A stretch of 64,000 nucleotides of DNA, from assembly GCF_001668615.1 (NCBI RefSeq), contig NZ_LZMC01000089.1, positions 1-64,000 of the forward strand. The letters are read 5' to 3'. Below are positions 16,859 to 23,367 of the stretch, in pieces. Made by a program: the position numbers and the translations under genes. Position 1 is the first letter of the stretch; every line of letters begins with the position of its first letter. The stretch comes from Mycobacterium sp. 1274761.0. GTDB taxonomy: Bacteria > Actinomycetota > Actinomycetes > Mycobacteriales > Mycobacteriaceae. A model generated the notes under the pieces. That model saw only the letters and a program-made list of their open reading frames with translations, ran no database searches and had not been told where the DNA came from.

Positions 16859-17527
16859 TCAGCCCTCGATCGCGTGAAGGTTTTTAGCGGTCGGCGACGT
16901 GGCCACGCTGCCCGGGTCCGGGTAGGTGCCCAGTAGACGGTCTGCCGTGCCGGAGCTGGTAACTGTGAACCAGTAGTGCTCGTTCTTGAAGTGGTGTTGC
17001 CGGTGATTCCGCCAAATCGCCCGGTAGACAGTGGTTTTCGGTTTGTAGTCGCTGTGGATGAGATAGTGGGTCCACTCGTAACCAAGGCCGAGCAGCGTCA
17101 TGAATGCCAGAAACGTGAGCCCAAGGCCGATTCGCGGAAACGCCAGCAGCGCAACGCCGATCACCAGCGGAACCACCCACAGCAGCGATTTCCACGGGAT
17201 GAAGATCAACGCGACGGTGCGCGGGTCGACGTGATGGCGCCGGTGTTCACGGGCGAGAAGTGGATCTATTGTCAGCCGGCCGATCCTCTTCGGCCGCCAA
17301 TGCAGGATGACCACGTGGATGGTCCATTCGAGAAAAGGAAACAGTGCGAGCATCGCCACCGGTATGACGGCGTCGGTGAGCTGCCAGTCGCCGACCACGA
17401 TCCGCGCGGCCAGCGCAGCCACGAGCATGGTGCCGAGTACGCACGGGGACGGGTGTTTCACGAACTCGCGCACCGCATCATGCAGAGTGAATCCCCGACG
17501 GGACGTGCGATCGGTGCTGACGGTCAC
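16859..17527 (-). CDS. Fatty acid hydroxylase / sterol desaturase superfamily membrane protein
   Basis: The protein has 222 residues and is an integral membrane di-iron enzyme. It carries the eight-histidine pattern of the superfamily: His71 and His76, EHRRHH (95-99), EWTHYLIH (154, 158) and NHRQHHFKNEH (175-184). Hydrophobic segments lie at ~30-45, 53-75, 112-130 and 134-152. The compact size resembles the bacterial relatives of sphingolipid/fatty acid 2-hydroxylases. The GTG start overlaps the stop of the upstream GntR gene (GTGA), so the two form an operon. The FAAL/PKS cluster lies just beyond it on the opposite strand; acyl-chain hydroxylation in the same pathway is possible but unproven. 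Confidence 0.85.
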   Translation of the reverse strand: MTVSTDRTSRRGFTLHDAVREFVKHPSPCVLGTMLVAALAARIVVGDWQLTDAVIPVAMLALFPFLEWTIHVVILHWRPKRIGRLTIDPLLAREHRRHHVDPRTVALIFIPWKSLLWVVPLVIGVALLAFPRIGLGLTFLAFMTLLGLGYEWTHYLIHSDYKPKTTVYRAIWRNHRQHHFKNEHYWFTVTSSGTADRLLGTYPDPGSVATSPTAKNLHAIEG

Positions 17528-18246
17528 GGCTGCTCCTCCAGATCGTTGAGCACGGCCAGCATCGCCGCGGTGGCGGGTTCCAGAAGCTCGATCGCGGCCT
17601 TTCTGGCGCCGGCGGGGTCACCTGCAGCAATCGCATCGGCGACGGTGCGATAGGCCTGCGGCCGACCCACCTCGGCGGTCATCACCGTGGCGAGCGCCGG
17701 CAGCGCCGGCTCGTAAGTGGCCCGCAGGGTGTTGTACATCAGCCGGAACACGATGGAGTCGGCCCCGTCAACGACGTGGTCCCAGAAGTTCAGGGCATGG
17801 CGTTGTTGCTCGACCGGATCGCGTGCGGATTCCAGGTCGGTGATCGCGTCGTCGAGCAGCGCAACCAGCTCGGGGTTGCGGCGTATCGCGGCGAGCTCGG
17901 CGACCTTCGGCCCGTTGTGCAAACGCGCTTCGAGAATGCTGCGCACGACCGAGACATCCAGTTCGCCGGCGCGCAGCAGCAGCCGGGGGAGAAGGTCGAG
18001 CCCGGCGTGCCTGCGGAAGTCCCGTACCGTCGTCGCGTCGCCCTGACGCACCTCGACGAGCCCGGCCGCCGACACCCGCTTGAGCGCTTCGCGGATGGCG
18101 GGGCGGGACACCCCGAGGACGTCGGCGAGGCGACGCTCGCTGGGCAGGGCCTGGCCGGGTTGCATCTCGCCGCTGAGCACGTCGGCAAGAATCTGCTCGA
18201 ACACGTCCTCGGGCACCGAACGCCGGTTCACAGGTTGTAGGGCCAT
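17524..18246 (-). CDS. GntR-family (FadR subfamily) transcriptional regulator
   Basis: The protein has 240 residues. The N-terminal winged helix (VFEQILADVLSG, LPSERRLADVLGVSRPAIREAL) is followed by an all-helical FCD-type ligand domain. The ATG at 18246 (MALQPVNRR) fits the usual N-terminus of the family; an upstream ATG at 18267 is possible. FadR-subfamily proteins usually sense acyl-CoA or organic acids. A perfect TGGTC-A-GACCA palindrome, the classic FadR-type operator, lies just upstream at 18283-18293, which suggests autoregulation. It is translationally coupled to the fatty acid hydroxylase and lies directly downstream of the CYP125-like gene on the same strand. Confidence 0.9.
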   Translation of the reverse strand: MALQPVNRRSVPEDVFEQILADVLSGEMQPGQALPSERRLADVLGVSRPAIREALKRVSAAGLVEVRQGDATTVRDFRRHAGLDLLPRLLLRAGELDVSVVRSILEARLHNGPKVAELAAIRRNPELVALLDDAITDLESARDPVEQQRHALNFWDHVVDGADSIVFRLMYNTLRATYEPALPALATVMTAEVGRPQAYRTVADAIAAGDPAGARKAAIELLEPATAAMLAVLNDLEEQP

Positions 18247-18282
18247 GCGGCCAGCATGGCCGATCACCGGCTAAAGGTCAAG

Positions 18283-18293
18283 TGGTCAGACCA
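18283..18293. promoter_or_regulatory. FadR/GntR-type operator TGGTCAGACCA
   Basis: This is a perfect palindrome around A18288 and matches the TGGTNNGACCA consensus of FadR-subfamily GntR proteins. It overlaps the stop codon of the CYP125-like gene (18286-18288) and lies 36 bases before the GntR start at 18246. The likely binder is the GntR protein itself. Confidence 0.7.
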
Positions 18294-19551
18294 ATTGTCT
18301 CTTACTGGCGACGGCGGACTTACCCGTGTAATCGACCTGCCAATGCTTGATGCCGTTCAGCCATCCTGACCGCAGCCGCTCGGGTTTGGAAATGGGAGTC
18401 AGGTTCGGCATTTCGTCCGCGATCGCGTTGAAGATCAGATCGATCGTCATCCGCGCTAAATTCGCGCCGATGCAGTAGTGGGCACCGGTGCCGCCGAAAC
18501 CGACATGCGGATTGGGATCGCGAAGGATGTTGAACGAGTACGGATCGTCGAACACCTCTTCGTCGAAGTTGGCTGACCGGTAGAACATCACCACCCGGTC
18601 GCCCTTCTTGATTTGCACGCCGCCCAGCTCGGTGTCCTCGAGCGCCGTGCGTTGGAACGACGTCACCGGCGTCGCCCACCGCACGATCTCGTCGGCGGCG
18701 GTCGCCGGCCGCTGGGCCTTGAAAAGCTCCCATTGGTCCGGGAATTCGGTGAAGGCCATCATTCCCTGGGTGATCGAGTTGCGCGTGGTCTCATTGCCTG
18801 CCACCGCGAGCAAGATCACGAAGAACCCGAATTCGTCGTCGGTGAGCTTGTGTCCCTCGACGTCGGCCTGGACGAGCTTGGTGACGAGATCATCGCCGGG
18901 ATTCTTGCCTCGCTCGGCGGCCATCTGCATGCCGTACATGATGAGCTCGACCGAGGCGGCCGTCGGGTCGTTCCTCGCGTATTCCGGGTCTTGGTCGCCG
19001 ACCATCTGATTCGACCAGTGGAACAGCTTCTTGCGATCCTCCTGCGGAACACCCATCAGGCCCGCGATCGCCTGCAGCGGAAGCTCGGCCGACACCTGCT
19101 CGACGAAGTCGCCGGAGCCCACGGCGGCGGCTTCCGTGACGATGTTGTGGGCGCGTACCCGCAATTCCTCGCGCAGCGACTCGATGGCACGCGGCGTGAA
19201 CGCCCGCGAGATGATCTTGCGCAAATGCGTGTGGTGCGGAGCGTCCTGGTTGAGCAGGACGACCTTCCCTCCCTCCAGCGAAGCGGCATCGGCTTCGTCG
19301 CGGTAGCGCGGCAGCGCGGTCTTCTTGTTGCTGGAGAACACGTCGCTGCGCCGGGACACCTCCTTGACGTCCTTGTGCTTGGTCACCACCCAGTACCCCG
19401 TGTCGCCGAAGGCCAGGTTCCCTCTCGTCTGCTCGTTCCACCAGATCGGTGCGACCCGACGCATTTCGGCCAGCTCGTCGATTGGCAGTCGCTCGGCGTA
19501 GATGTCAGGGTCGGTGAAGTCGAACCCGCGTGGGAGGTTCGGAGTTGGCAT
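18286..19551 (-). CDS. CYP125-family cytochrome P450 (steroid C26/27 monooxygenase-like)
   Basis: The protein has 421 residues. It closely resembles mycobacterial CYP125, which oxidises the terminal side-chain methyl of cholesterol or cholestenone. Shared segments include PNLPRGFDFTDP, LPLQAIAGLMGVPQEDRKK, LLAVAGNETTRNSITQGMM (I helix), RSANFDEEVFDDP and GFGGTGAHYCIGANLARM, which holds the heme-ligand Cys. The start at 19551 has an AGGAG site seven bases upstream; that site falls inside the first codons if the ATG at 19566 is used, so 19551 is preferred. A near-perfect KstR box lies 104 bases upstream. The usual cholesterol-cluster neighbours are absent, so it may be a second copy in this genome. 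Confidence 0.92.
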   Translation of the reverse strand: MPTPNLPRGFDFTDPDIYAERLPIDELAEMRRVAPIWWNEQTRGNLAFGDTGYWVVTKHKDVKEVSRRSDVFSSNKKTALPRYRDEADAASLEGGKVVLLNQDAPHHTHLRKIISRAFTPRAIESLREELRVRAHNIVTEAAAVGSGDFVEQVSAELPLQAIAGLMGVPQEDRKKLFHWSNQMVGDQDPEYARNDPTAASVELIMYGMQMAAERGKNPGDDLVTKLVQADVEGHKLTDDEFGFFVILLAVAGNETTRNSITQGMMAFTEFPDQWELFKAQRPATAADEIVRWATPVTSFQRTALEDTELGGVQIKKGDRVVMFYRSANFDEEVFDDPYSFNILRDPNPHVGFGGTGAHYCIGANLARMTIDLIFNAIADEMPNLTPISKPERLRSGWLNGIKHWQVDYTGKSAVASKRQLV

Positions 19552-19654
19552 CAATGGACTCCTCATACGACGTTGTCTAGTGTCCGTAAGGCATACCTAC
19601 ACCACAGATCGGGCGCGGTGAAGGAGTTGCGAGAACTTTCCTGGAAGTCTCAAC

Positions 19655-19668
19655 TGAAACGTGTTCTC
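19655..19668. promoter_or_regulatory. KstR-type box, one mismatch
   Basis: TGAAACGTGTTCTC matches the KstR consensus TnnAACnnGTTnnA at all fixed positions except the last base. It shares 16 identical bases (AACTGAAACGTGTTCT) with the perfect box at 21446. It lies between the CYP125-like gene (leftward) and the proline-rich protein gene (rightward) and could control either. Confidence 0.65.
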
Positions 19669-19776
19669 CACCGGATGCGATAACTGACGACTTGGTCACA
19701 TAATGCTCAGGTGTAACAATCTTTGCGCCACGGCTGAAGCATCGGTAACGCGCTGCGAAGCGGAGGGGGAGCAGTG

Positions 19777-20256
19777 ATGAAAGAGACCGTCAAACTGTGG
19801 TCGCTGTCCGTGGCAGCCGGCGCGTTGATGCTCGCCGCGCCCGCCGCACACGCCGATCCCGACACCCCGGCTCCGCCGCCGTCACCCGCCGCGGAGCGGT
19901 CCGTTTCGACGCAGGCCGCCGAGGTCGCCCCCGCGGACCAGCCGCCCTCGCAGCCGGCGGAAGTTCCGCATCTGTCGAGCCCGCAGAACCTGCCGCCGGG
20001 CACCACAAATGTGCCGCTCGACCCCGGTCAGGGACGAACGACGTCATATCTGCGCGACCTGTGGCACGCCGTTCAGACCCAGGAGATCAGCGGCAAGGAC
20101 GCGATCCTGTTGCTGACCCAGCGCCCGCTTGACCCCAAGGCGATGCCCACGAACAGACTACCGGCAGGGCCGCAGGCGCCACCCGGTACGCCGCTTCCCC
20201 AGGAACCGGCACCGGAGGCCGCACCGCCGGTGGACGCGGCGCCGCCGACGCCGTAG
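19777..20256 (+). CDS. Secreted proline-rich protein, function unknown
   Basis: The protein has 159 residues. It has a Sec-type signal peptide: MKETVK, a hydrophobic core SLSVAAGALMLAAP and a cleavage-like AHA-DP. The mature chain is proline- and alanine-rich at both ends, around a short conserved-looking core (TSYLRDLWHAVQTQEISGKDAILLLTQRP). A strong GGAGGGGG ribosome-binding site precedes the GTG at 19774 and the ATG at 19777; the ATG has the better spacing. I do not recognise a domain. The composition resembles exported cell-wall-associated mycobacterial proteins. It sits between two KstR-associated genes, so a link to sterol uptake is conceivable but not shown. Confidence 0.75.
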   Translation: MKETVKLWSLSVAAGALMLAAPAAHADPDTPAPPPSPAAERSVSTQAAEVAPADQPPSQPAEVPHLSSPQNLPPGTTNVPLDPGQGRTTSYLRDLWHAVQTQEISGKDAILLLTQRPLDPKAMPTNRLPAGPQAPPGTPLPQEPAPEAAPPVDAAPPTP

Positions 20257-20283
20257 CTCAGGCGCCCGCGGCCGAGCCGCGAA

Positions 20284-21417
20284 TCAAACGGAAGCGGCTT
20301 CGTTGAGTTCGTCGAGCCGGTTCGTCGCCTCGAGATACTCCTGCACCCAGCGCTCGATGACGGCCGACGTCTTCTCCACCTTGGTGAACTGACCGACGAC
20401 CTGACCGATCGGGTTGAACGCCACGTCGACCGACTCGTTCGGGTACTTGTGGGTGGCGGCGACGGCCATGCCGGAAACCATGTACTGCAACGGCATTCCG
20501 AGCGGCTTGGGGTTGTTGGGGTCCTCCCACGCCTCGGTCCAGTCGTTTTTCAGCATCCGCGCCGGCTTGCCGGTGAACGACCGGCTGCGCACGGTGTCGC
20601 GGCTGCTGGCCTTCACATAAGCGGCGTGCTGGACCGGGGTGTTCTCCGACTCTTCGACCATGACCCACTGTGAGCCGGTCCAGGCACCCTGCGCGCCCAG
20701 CGCCAAGGCCGCGGCGATCTGCTGGCCGCTGCCGATGCCGCCGGCGGCCAGCACCGGAAGCGGGGCCACCTCCTTGACCACCTGCGGCCACAGCACGATG
20801 GAGCCCACCTCGCCGCAATGCCCGCCGGCCTCGCCGCCCTGGGCGATGATGATGTCGACGCCGGCGTCGGCGTGTTTACGGGCCTGCGACGGCGAGCCGC
20901 ACAGCGCGGCGACCTTGCGGCCTTCGTCGTGGATGTGCTTGATCATGTCCGCAGGCGGCGTGCCCAGCGCGTTGGCGATCAGCGTGCACTTCGGGTGCTG
21001 CAGTGCCACCTCGACCTGCGGCGTGGCCGTCGCCTCGGTCCACCCCAGCAGCTGCAGCGCGTCGTCGTCGCTGTGCTCGACCGGCACCCCGTGGTCGGCG
21101 AGGATCTTTTTGGCGAAATCGATGTGCTCTTGCGGGACAAGGTCATTGAGGGTCTTCTTGAGCACCTCCGGCGACAGGTCCGCTGCGTCCATGCCTTCGT
21201 ACTTGTTGGGGATGACGATGTCGACGCCGTAAGGATGGTCGCCGATGTTCTCGTCGATCCACTTGAGCTCGATCTCCAGTTGCTCGGGCGTGTAGCCGAC
21301 GGCACCGAGCACGCCGAAGCCGCCCGCCTTGCTCACCGCCACCACGACGTCACGGCAGTGCGTGAAGGCGAAGATCGGGAATTCGATGTTGAGGTCGTCG
21401 CAGATGGCCGTGTGCAT
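20284..21417 (-). CDS. Nitronate monooxygenase / 2-nitropropane dioxygenase family flavoprotein
   Basis: The protein has 377 residues and is an FMN-binding TIM barrel. Family signs are FPIFAFTHCRDVVVAVSKAGG at the N-terminus, DIIIAQGGEAGGHCGE and PVLAAGGIGSGQQIAAALALGA in the phosphate-binding half, and the later SRSFTGKPAR. The ATG has an AAGGAG site. A perfect KstR box overlaps the probable start of transcription upstream. In mycobacteria a member of this family, IpdC, acts in degradation of the steroid C/D rings under KstR-type control. I cannot tell from sequence alone whether this is IpdC or another paralogue, so no symbol is given. Confidence 0.87.
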   Translation of the reverse strand: MHTAICDDLNIEFPIFAFTHCRDVVVAVSKAGGFGVLGAVGYTPEQLEIELKWIDENIGDHPYGVDIVIPNKYEGMDAADLSPEVLKKTLNDLVPQEHIDFAKKILADHGVPVEHSDDDALQLLGWTEATATPQVEVALQHPKCTLIANALGTPPADMIKHIHDEGRKVAALCGSPSQARKHADAGVDIIIAQGGEAGGHCGEVGSIVLWPQVVKEVAPLPVLAAGGIGSGQQIAAALALGAQGAWTGSQWVMVEESENTPVQHAAYVKASSRDTVRSRSFTGKPARMLKNDWTEAWEDPNNPKPLGMPLQYMVSGMAVAATHKYPNESVDVAFNPIGQVVGQFTKVEKTSAVIERWVQEYLEATNRLDELNEAASV

Positions 21418-21445
21418 GCCTGCTCCTTGGGCGCGGTAAGCGAAC

Positions 21446-21459
21446 TGAAACGTGTTCTA
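21446..21459. promoter_or_regulatory. Perfect KstR box TGAAACGTGTTCTA
   Basis: It matches TnnAACnnGTTnnA at every fixed base. It lies 29-42 bases upstream of the flavoprotein start. On that strand a TAAACT -10-like hexamer (21464-21459) abuts it, so a bound repressor would cover the transcription start. Confidence 0.85.
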
Positions 21460-21498
21460 GTTTAGTACGCCCTGGTCCGGCAAGTCACACGGGTGGCA

Positions 21499-22083
21499 TC
21501 ACGCCGACGCCGATTTGGAGTCGTCCTTGGTGTTTGCGTCCTTGGTGTCTGCGTCGTCCTTGGTGTCTGCTTCGTCCTTGGTGTCTGCTTCGTCCTTGGT
21601 GTCTGCGTCGTCCTTGGTCTCTGCGTCGTCCTTGGTGTCTGCGTCGTCCTTGGTCGAAGCGTTGTCCTCGGTGTCGGAGTCGTCCTTGCTGTCGTCTTTC
21701 GCCTCTTCGTGCGCCTTGACGATCTTCTCGTTTCGTTCCTTGTCCTCTTGGACCGTCTCGTCATATGACTTGCCGTCATCGTCGCCGTCTGACCGGGCGC
21801 CTGAGTCGTCGCCGTCCGGCTTGCCGCCTTTCGACTCTGACTCCTCGGAAAACTTCGGGTTCCCTTCGTCGTCGAGCCACTCGTTGACGGCTGTGCCCGC
21901 CACAGTGCCGCCGCTGCCCGGCATGATCACGGTGGGACGCTCTTCCACGTACTCCTTCCGCATCTCCCGGGCCTTTTCTTCGTGCTCGTCCTGCACCTCG
22001 GGCTTTTCGGTACGCGGCCGGTCGTCCTGCTGCTCGTCTTGTTCCTGGTCTTTGTCCTGTGTCTGTTCCTGGTCGCTCGACAC
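21499..22083 (-). CDS. Very acidic low-complexity protein with hexapeptide repeats
   Basis: The protein has 194 residues and is dominated by D, E, K, T and S, so it is likely to be disordered and cytoplasmic; no signal peptide or membrane segment is seen. The N-terminus is rich in QDKDQEQDEQQ. A short ordered-looking island at ~50-78 (PTVIMPGSGGTVAGTAVNEW) is its only non-repetitive part. The C-terminal third is built from DADTKD-type six-residue repeats. No function can be given. The opposite strand is also open for a long way because of the repeat composition, but the minus-strand reading has the better start and the non-repetitive island. Confidence 0.6.
   Translation of the reverse strand: MSSDQEQTQDKDQEQDEQQDDRPRTEKPEVQDEHEEKAREMRKEYVEERPTVIMPGSGGTVAGTAVNEWLDDEGNPKFSEESESKGGKPDGDDSGARSDGDDDGKSYDETVQEDKERNEKIVKAHEEAKDDSKDDSDTEDNASTKDDADTKDDAETKDDADTKDEADTKDEADTKDDADTKDANTKDDSKSASA
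21525..21665. repeat. 18-bp tandem repeat inside the acidic protein gene
   Basis: The CCTTGG core recurs at 21525, 21540, 21558, 21576, 21594, 21612, 21630 and 21648. The spacing is 18 bases except for the first step of 15. The unit (GTCCTTGGTGTCTGCGTC and close variants) encodes the hexapeptide repeat on the minus strand and is a candidate variable-number repeat. Confidence 0.9.
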
Positions 22084-22147
22084 GTCTGCCCCCTACCTGA
22101 TCGATGGGATGTCTCGGCGTGCTTCTAGGACTGCCCGGAACCGTGAT

Positions 22148-22480
22148 TTACGAAACAGTGCGCGACCGCGGCACTATCAGCGAACCCAGGACCACCACCA
22201 GTCCCACGACTGCCAGCGGGATGGACCACGACCGCCGGCTCGACACCGCGTGGTTGCACTCGGCGACGTAATCGGTGTGCGGCACGATCTGGTTGAGGAT
22301 CGGCACCTCGGCGACGGTCTGGCCGTTGGCGGATTCCGCCGCGGAGGTGTCGGCCGCCACGGCGTTGCCGCAGCCGATCGATTTGCCGTCCCCGGTGATC
22401 GACACCGGCACCAGCAAGGCGATCACACCGGCGATGAGGATCACCGCACCCACGATCAGGATCAAGCGACGCGCATTCAC
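22148..22480 (-). CDS. Small membrane protein with two TM segments, function unknown
   Basis: The protein has 110 residues. TM1 is at ~5-26 (LILIVGAVILIAGVIALLVPV) and TM2 at ~86-104 (WSIPLAVVGLVVVLGSLIVP). The ~60-residue loop between them carries one Cys in IGCGNA and one in AECNHA, which could form a disulfide outside the membrane. I recognise no named family. It follows the acidic repeat protein on the same strand region but is separated from it by 64 bases. Confidence 0.7.
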   Translation of the reverse strand: MNARRLILIVGAVILIAGVIALLVPVSITGDGKSIGCGNAVAADTSAAESANGQTVAEVPILNQIVPHTDYVAECNHAVSSRRSWSIPLAVVGLVVVLGSLIVPRSRTVS

Positions 22481-22567
22481 GTTCGGCCCTCGTTTCTCAC
22501 AGGAAAATGGCGTGGATGGCCGACATGGCCGGCGATCCGGCTCAGGGATTGCCCACGGGCGCCGCCA

Positions 22568-23302
22568 TCAAACTCGACGTTTTCGGCCTTCGGCGGTCAC
22601 GCGCAGCACCGGCCAACCATTGGCCGCTGCAGCAGCCGCCAAGCCGGCGCGCGGGTTGACCGGCCGCGGATGCCCGACCACCGACATCAAGGCGACGTCC
22701 TCGCCGCCGTCGGCGTAAAAGAAGCTGCTGGCGAGGTCCACCCCGTTGTCGCGGCAAAACCGCTGTGCCGCATCGGCTTTGCTGGCCCCCCAGATGACCG
22801 GGCGCACGATGCCGCCGGTCAGCAGACCGTTCTCGTCGACCTCGAAATGGTTGCACAGCACCCGGCTGATGCCCAGCGCGCGGGCCACCGGTTCGGCGTG
22901 GATCGTCAGCGCCGACGAGCACAGCGCCACCGTATGGCCGCGTTGCTGATGTGCGGCCACCACCTCACGCATCAGCGGGTAGACCCGCCCCGCGATATGG
23001 CGGACGAACAACGTCTCACCGAGCGCGTCGAGCTCGCGCAACGACTCACCCTTCAGGTAGCCCGCGGCCCGCACGATGAGACGCTCGAACTGCATGCGGC
23101 CCAGGCGATATCTGATCGACGCCTCCAACACGCCGAGGATCTCGCCGATGCGCGCCTGTCTGCGCCGGATCCGATCACCGGCGTGGGCCGTGGCCGTGAA
23201 GCCGGACACCAGCGTGCCGTCCAGGTCGAAGAACGCACCGACCCGGGCTCCCGGCGGGCTTGCAGCGATCTCGGCGACCCGACCCGACGACTCCGCGATC
23301 AT
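22568..23302 (-). CDS. HAD-superfamily hydrolase, subfamily IB (SerB-like phosphatase)
   Basis: The protein has 244 residues. Motif I is FFDLDGTL, with nucleophile Asp26 and Asp28. Motif II is CSSALTI, and motif III/IV is FYADGGEDVALM. The GHPRPVNPRAGL tail is typical of the IB group found alone or fused to acyltransferases in mycobacteria. Members remove phosphate from small substrates such as phosphoserine or lysophosphatidic acid. The motif IV serine of SerB (ADS) is replaced by Gly, so the substrate need not be phosphoserine. It is divergent from the GH2 glycosidase gene. Confidence 0.85.
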   Translation of the reverse strand: MIAESSGRVAEIAASPPGARVGAFFDLDGTLVSGFTATAHAGDRIRRRQARIGEILGVLEASIRYRLGRMQFERLIVRAAGYLKGESLRELDALGETLFVRHIAGRVYPLMREVVAAHQQRGHTVALCSSALTIHAEPVARALGISRVLCNHFEVDENGLLTGGIVRPVIWGASKADAAQRFCRDNGVDLASSFFYADGGEDVALMSVVGHPRPVNPRAGLAAAAAANGWPVLRVTAEGRKRRV

Positions 23303-23367
23303 GTCGCAGAGACTACGGTTCTACTTCACAATCAGCTCAGGGTGCGTCGTCGACCGTAGTGTCTTCG

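Noticed and set aside
21515..23359. Very long plus-strand open frame (614 codons) through the acidic repeat, membrane and HAD genes
   Set aside because: It is antisense to three better-supported genes, and its openness comes from the repeat and high GC third positions.
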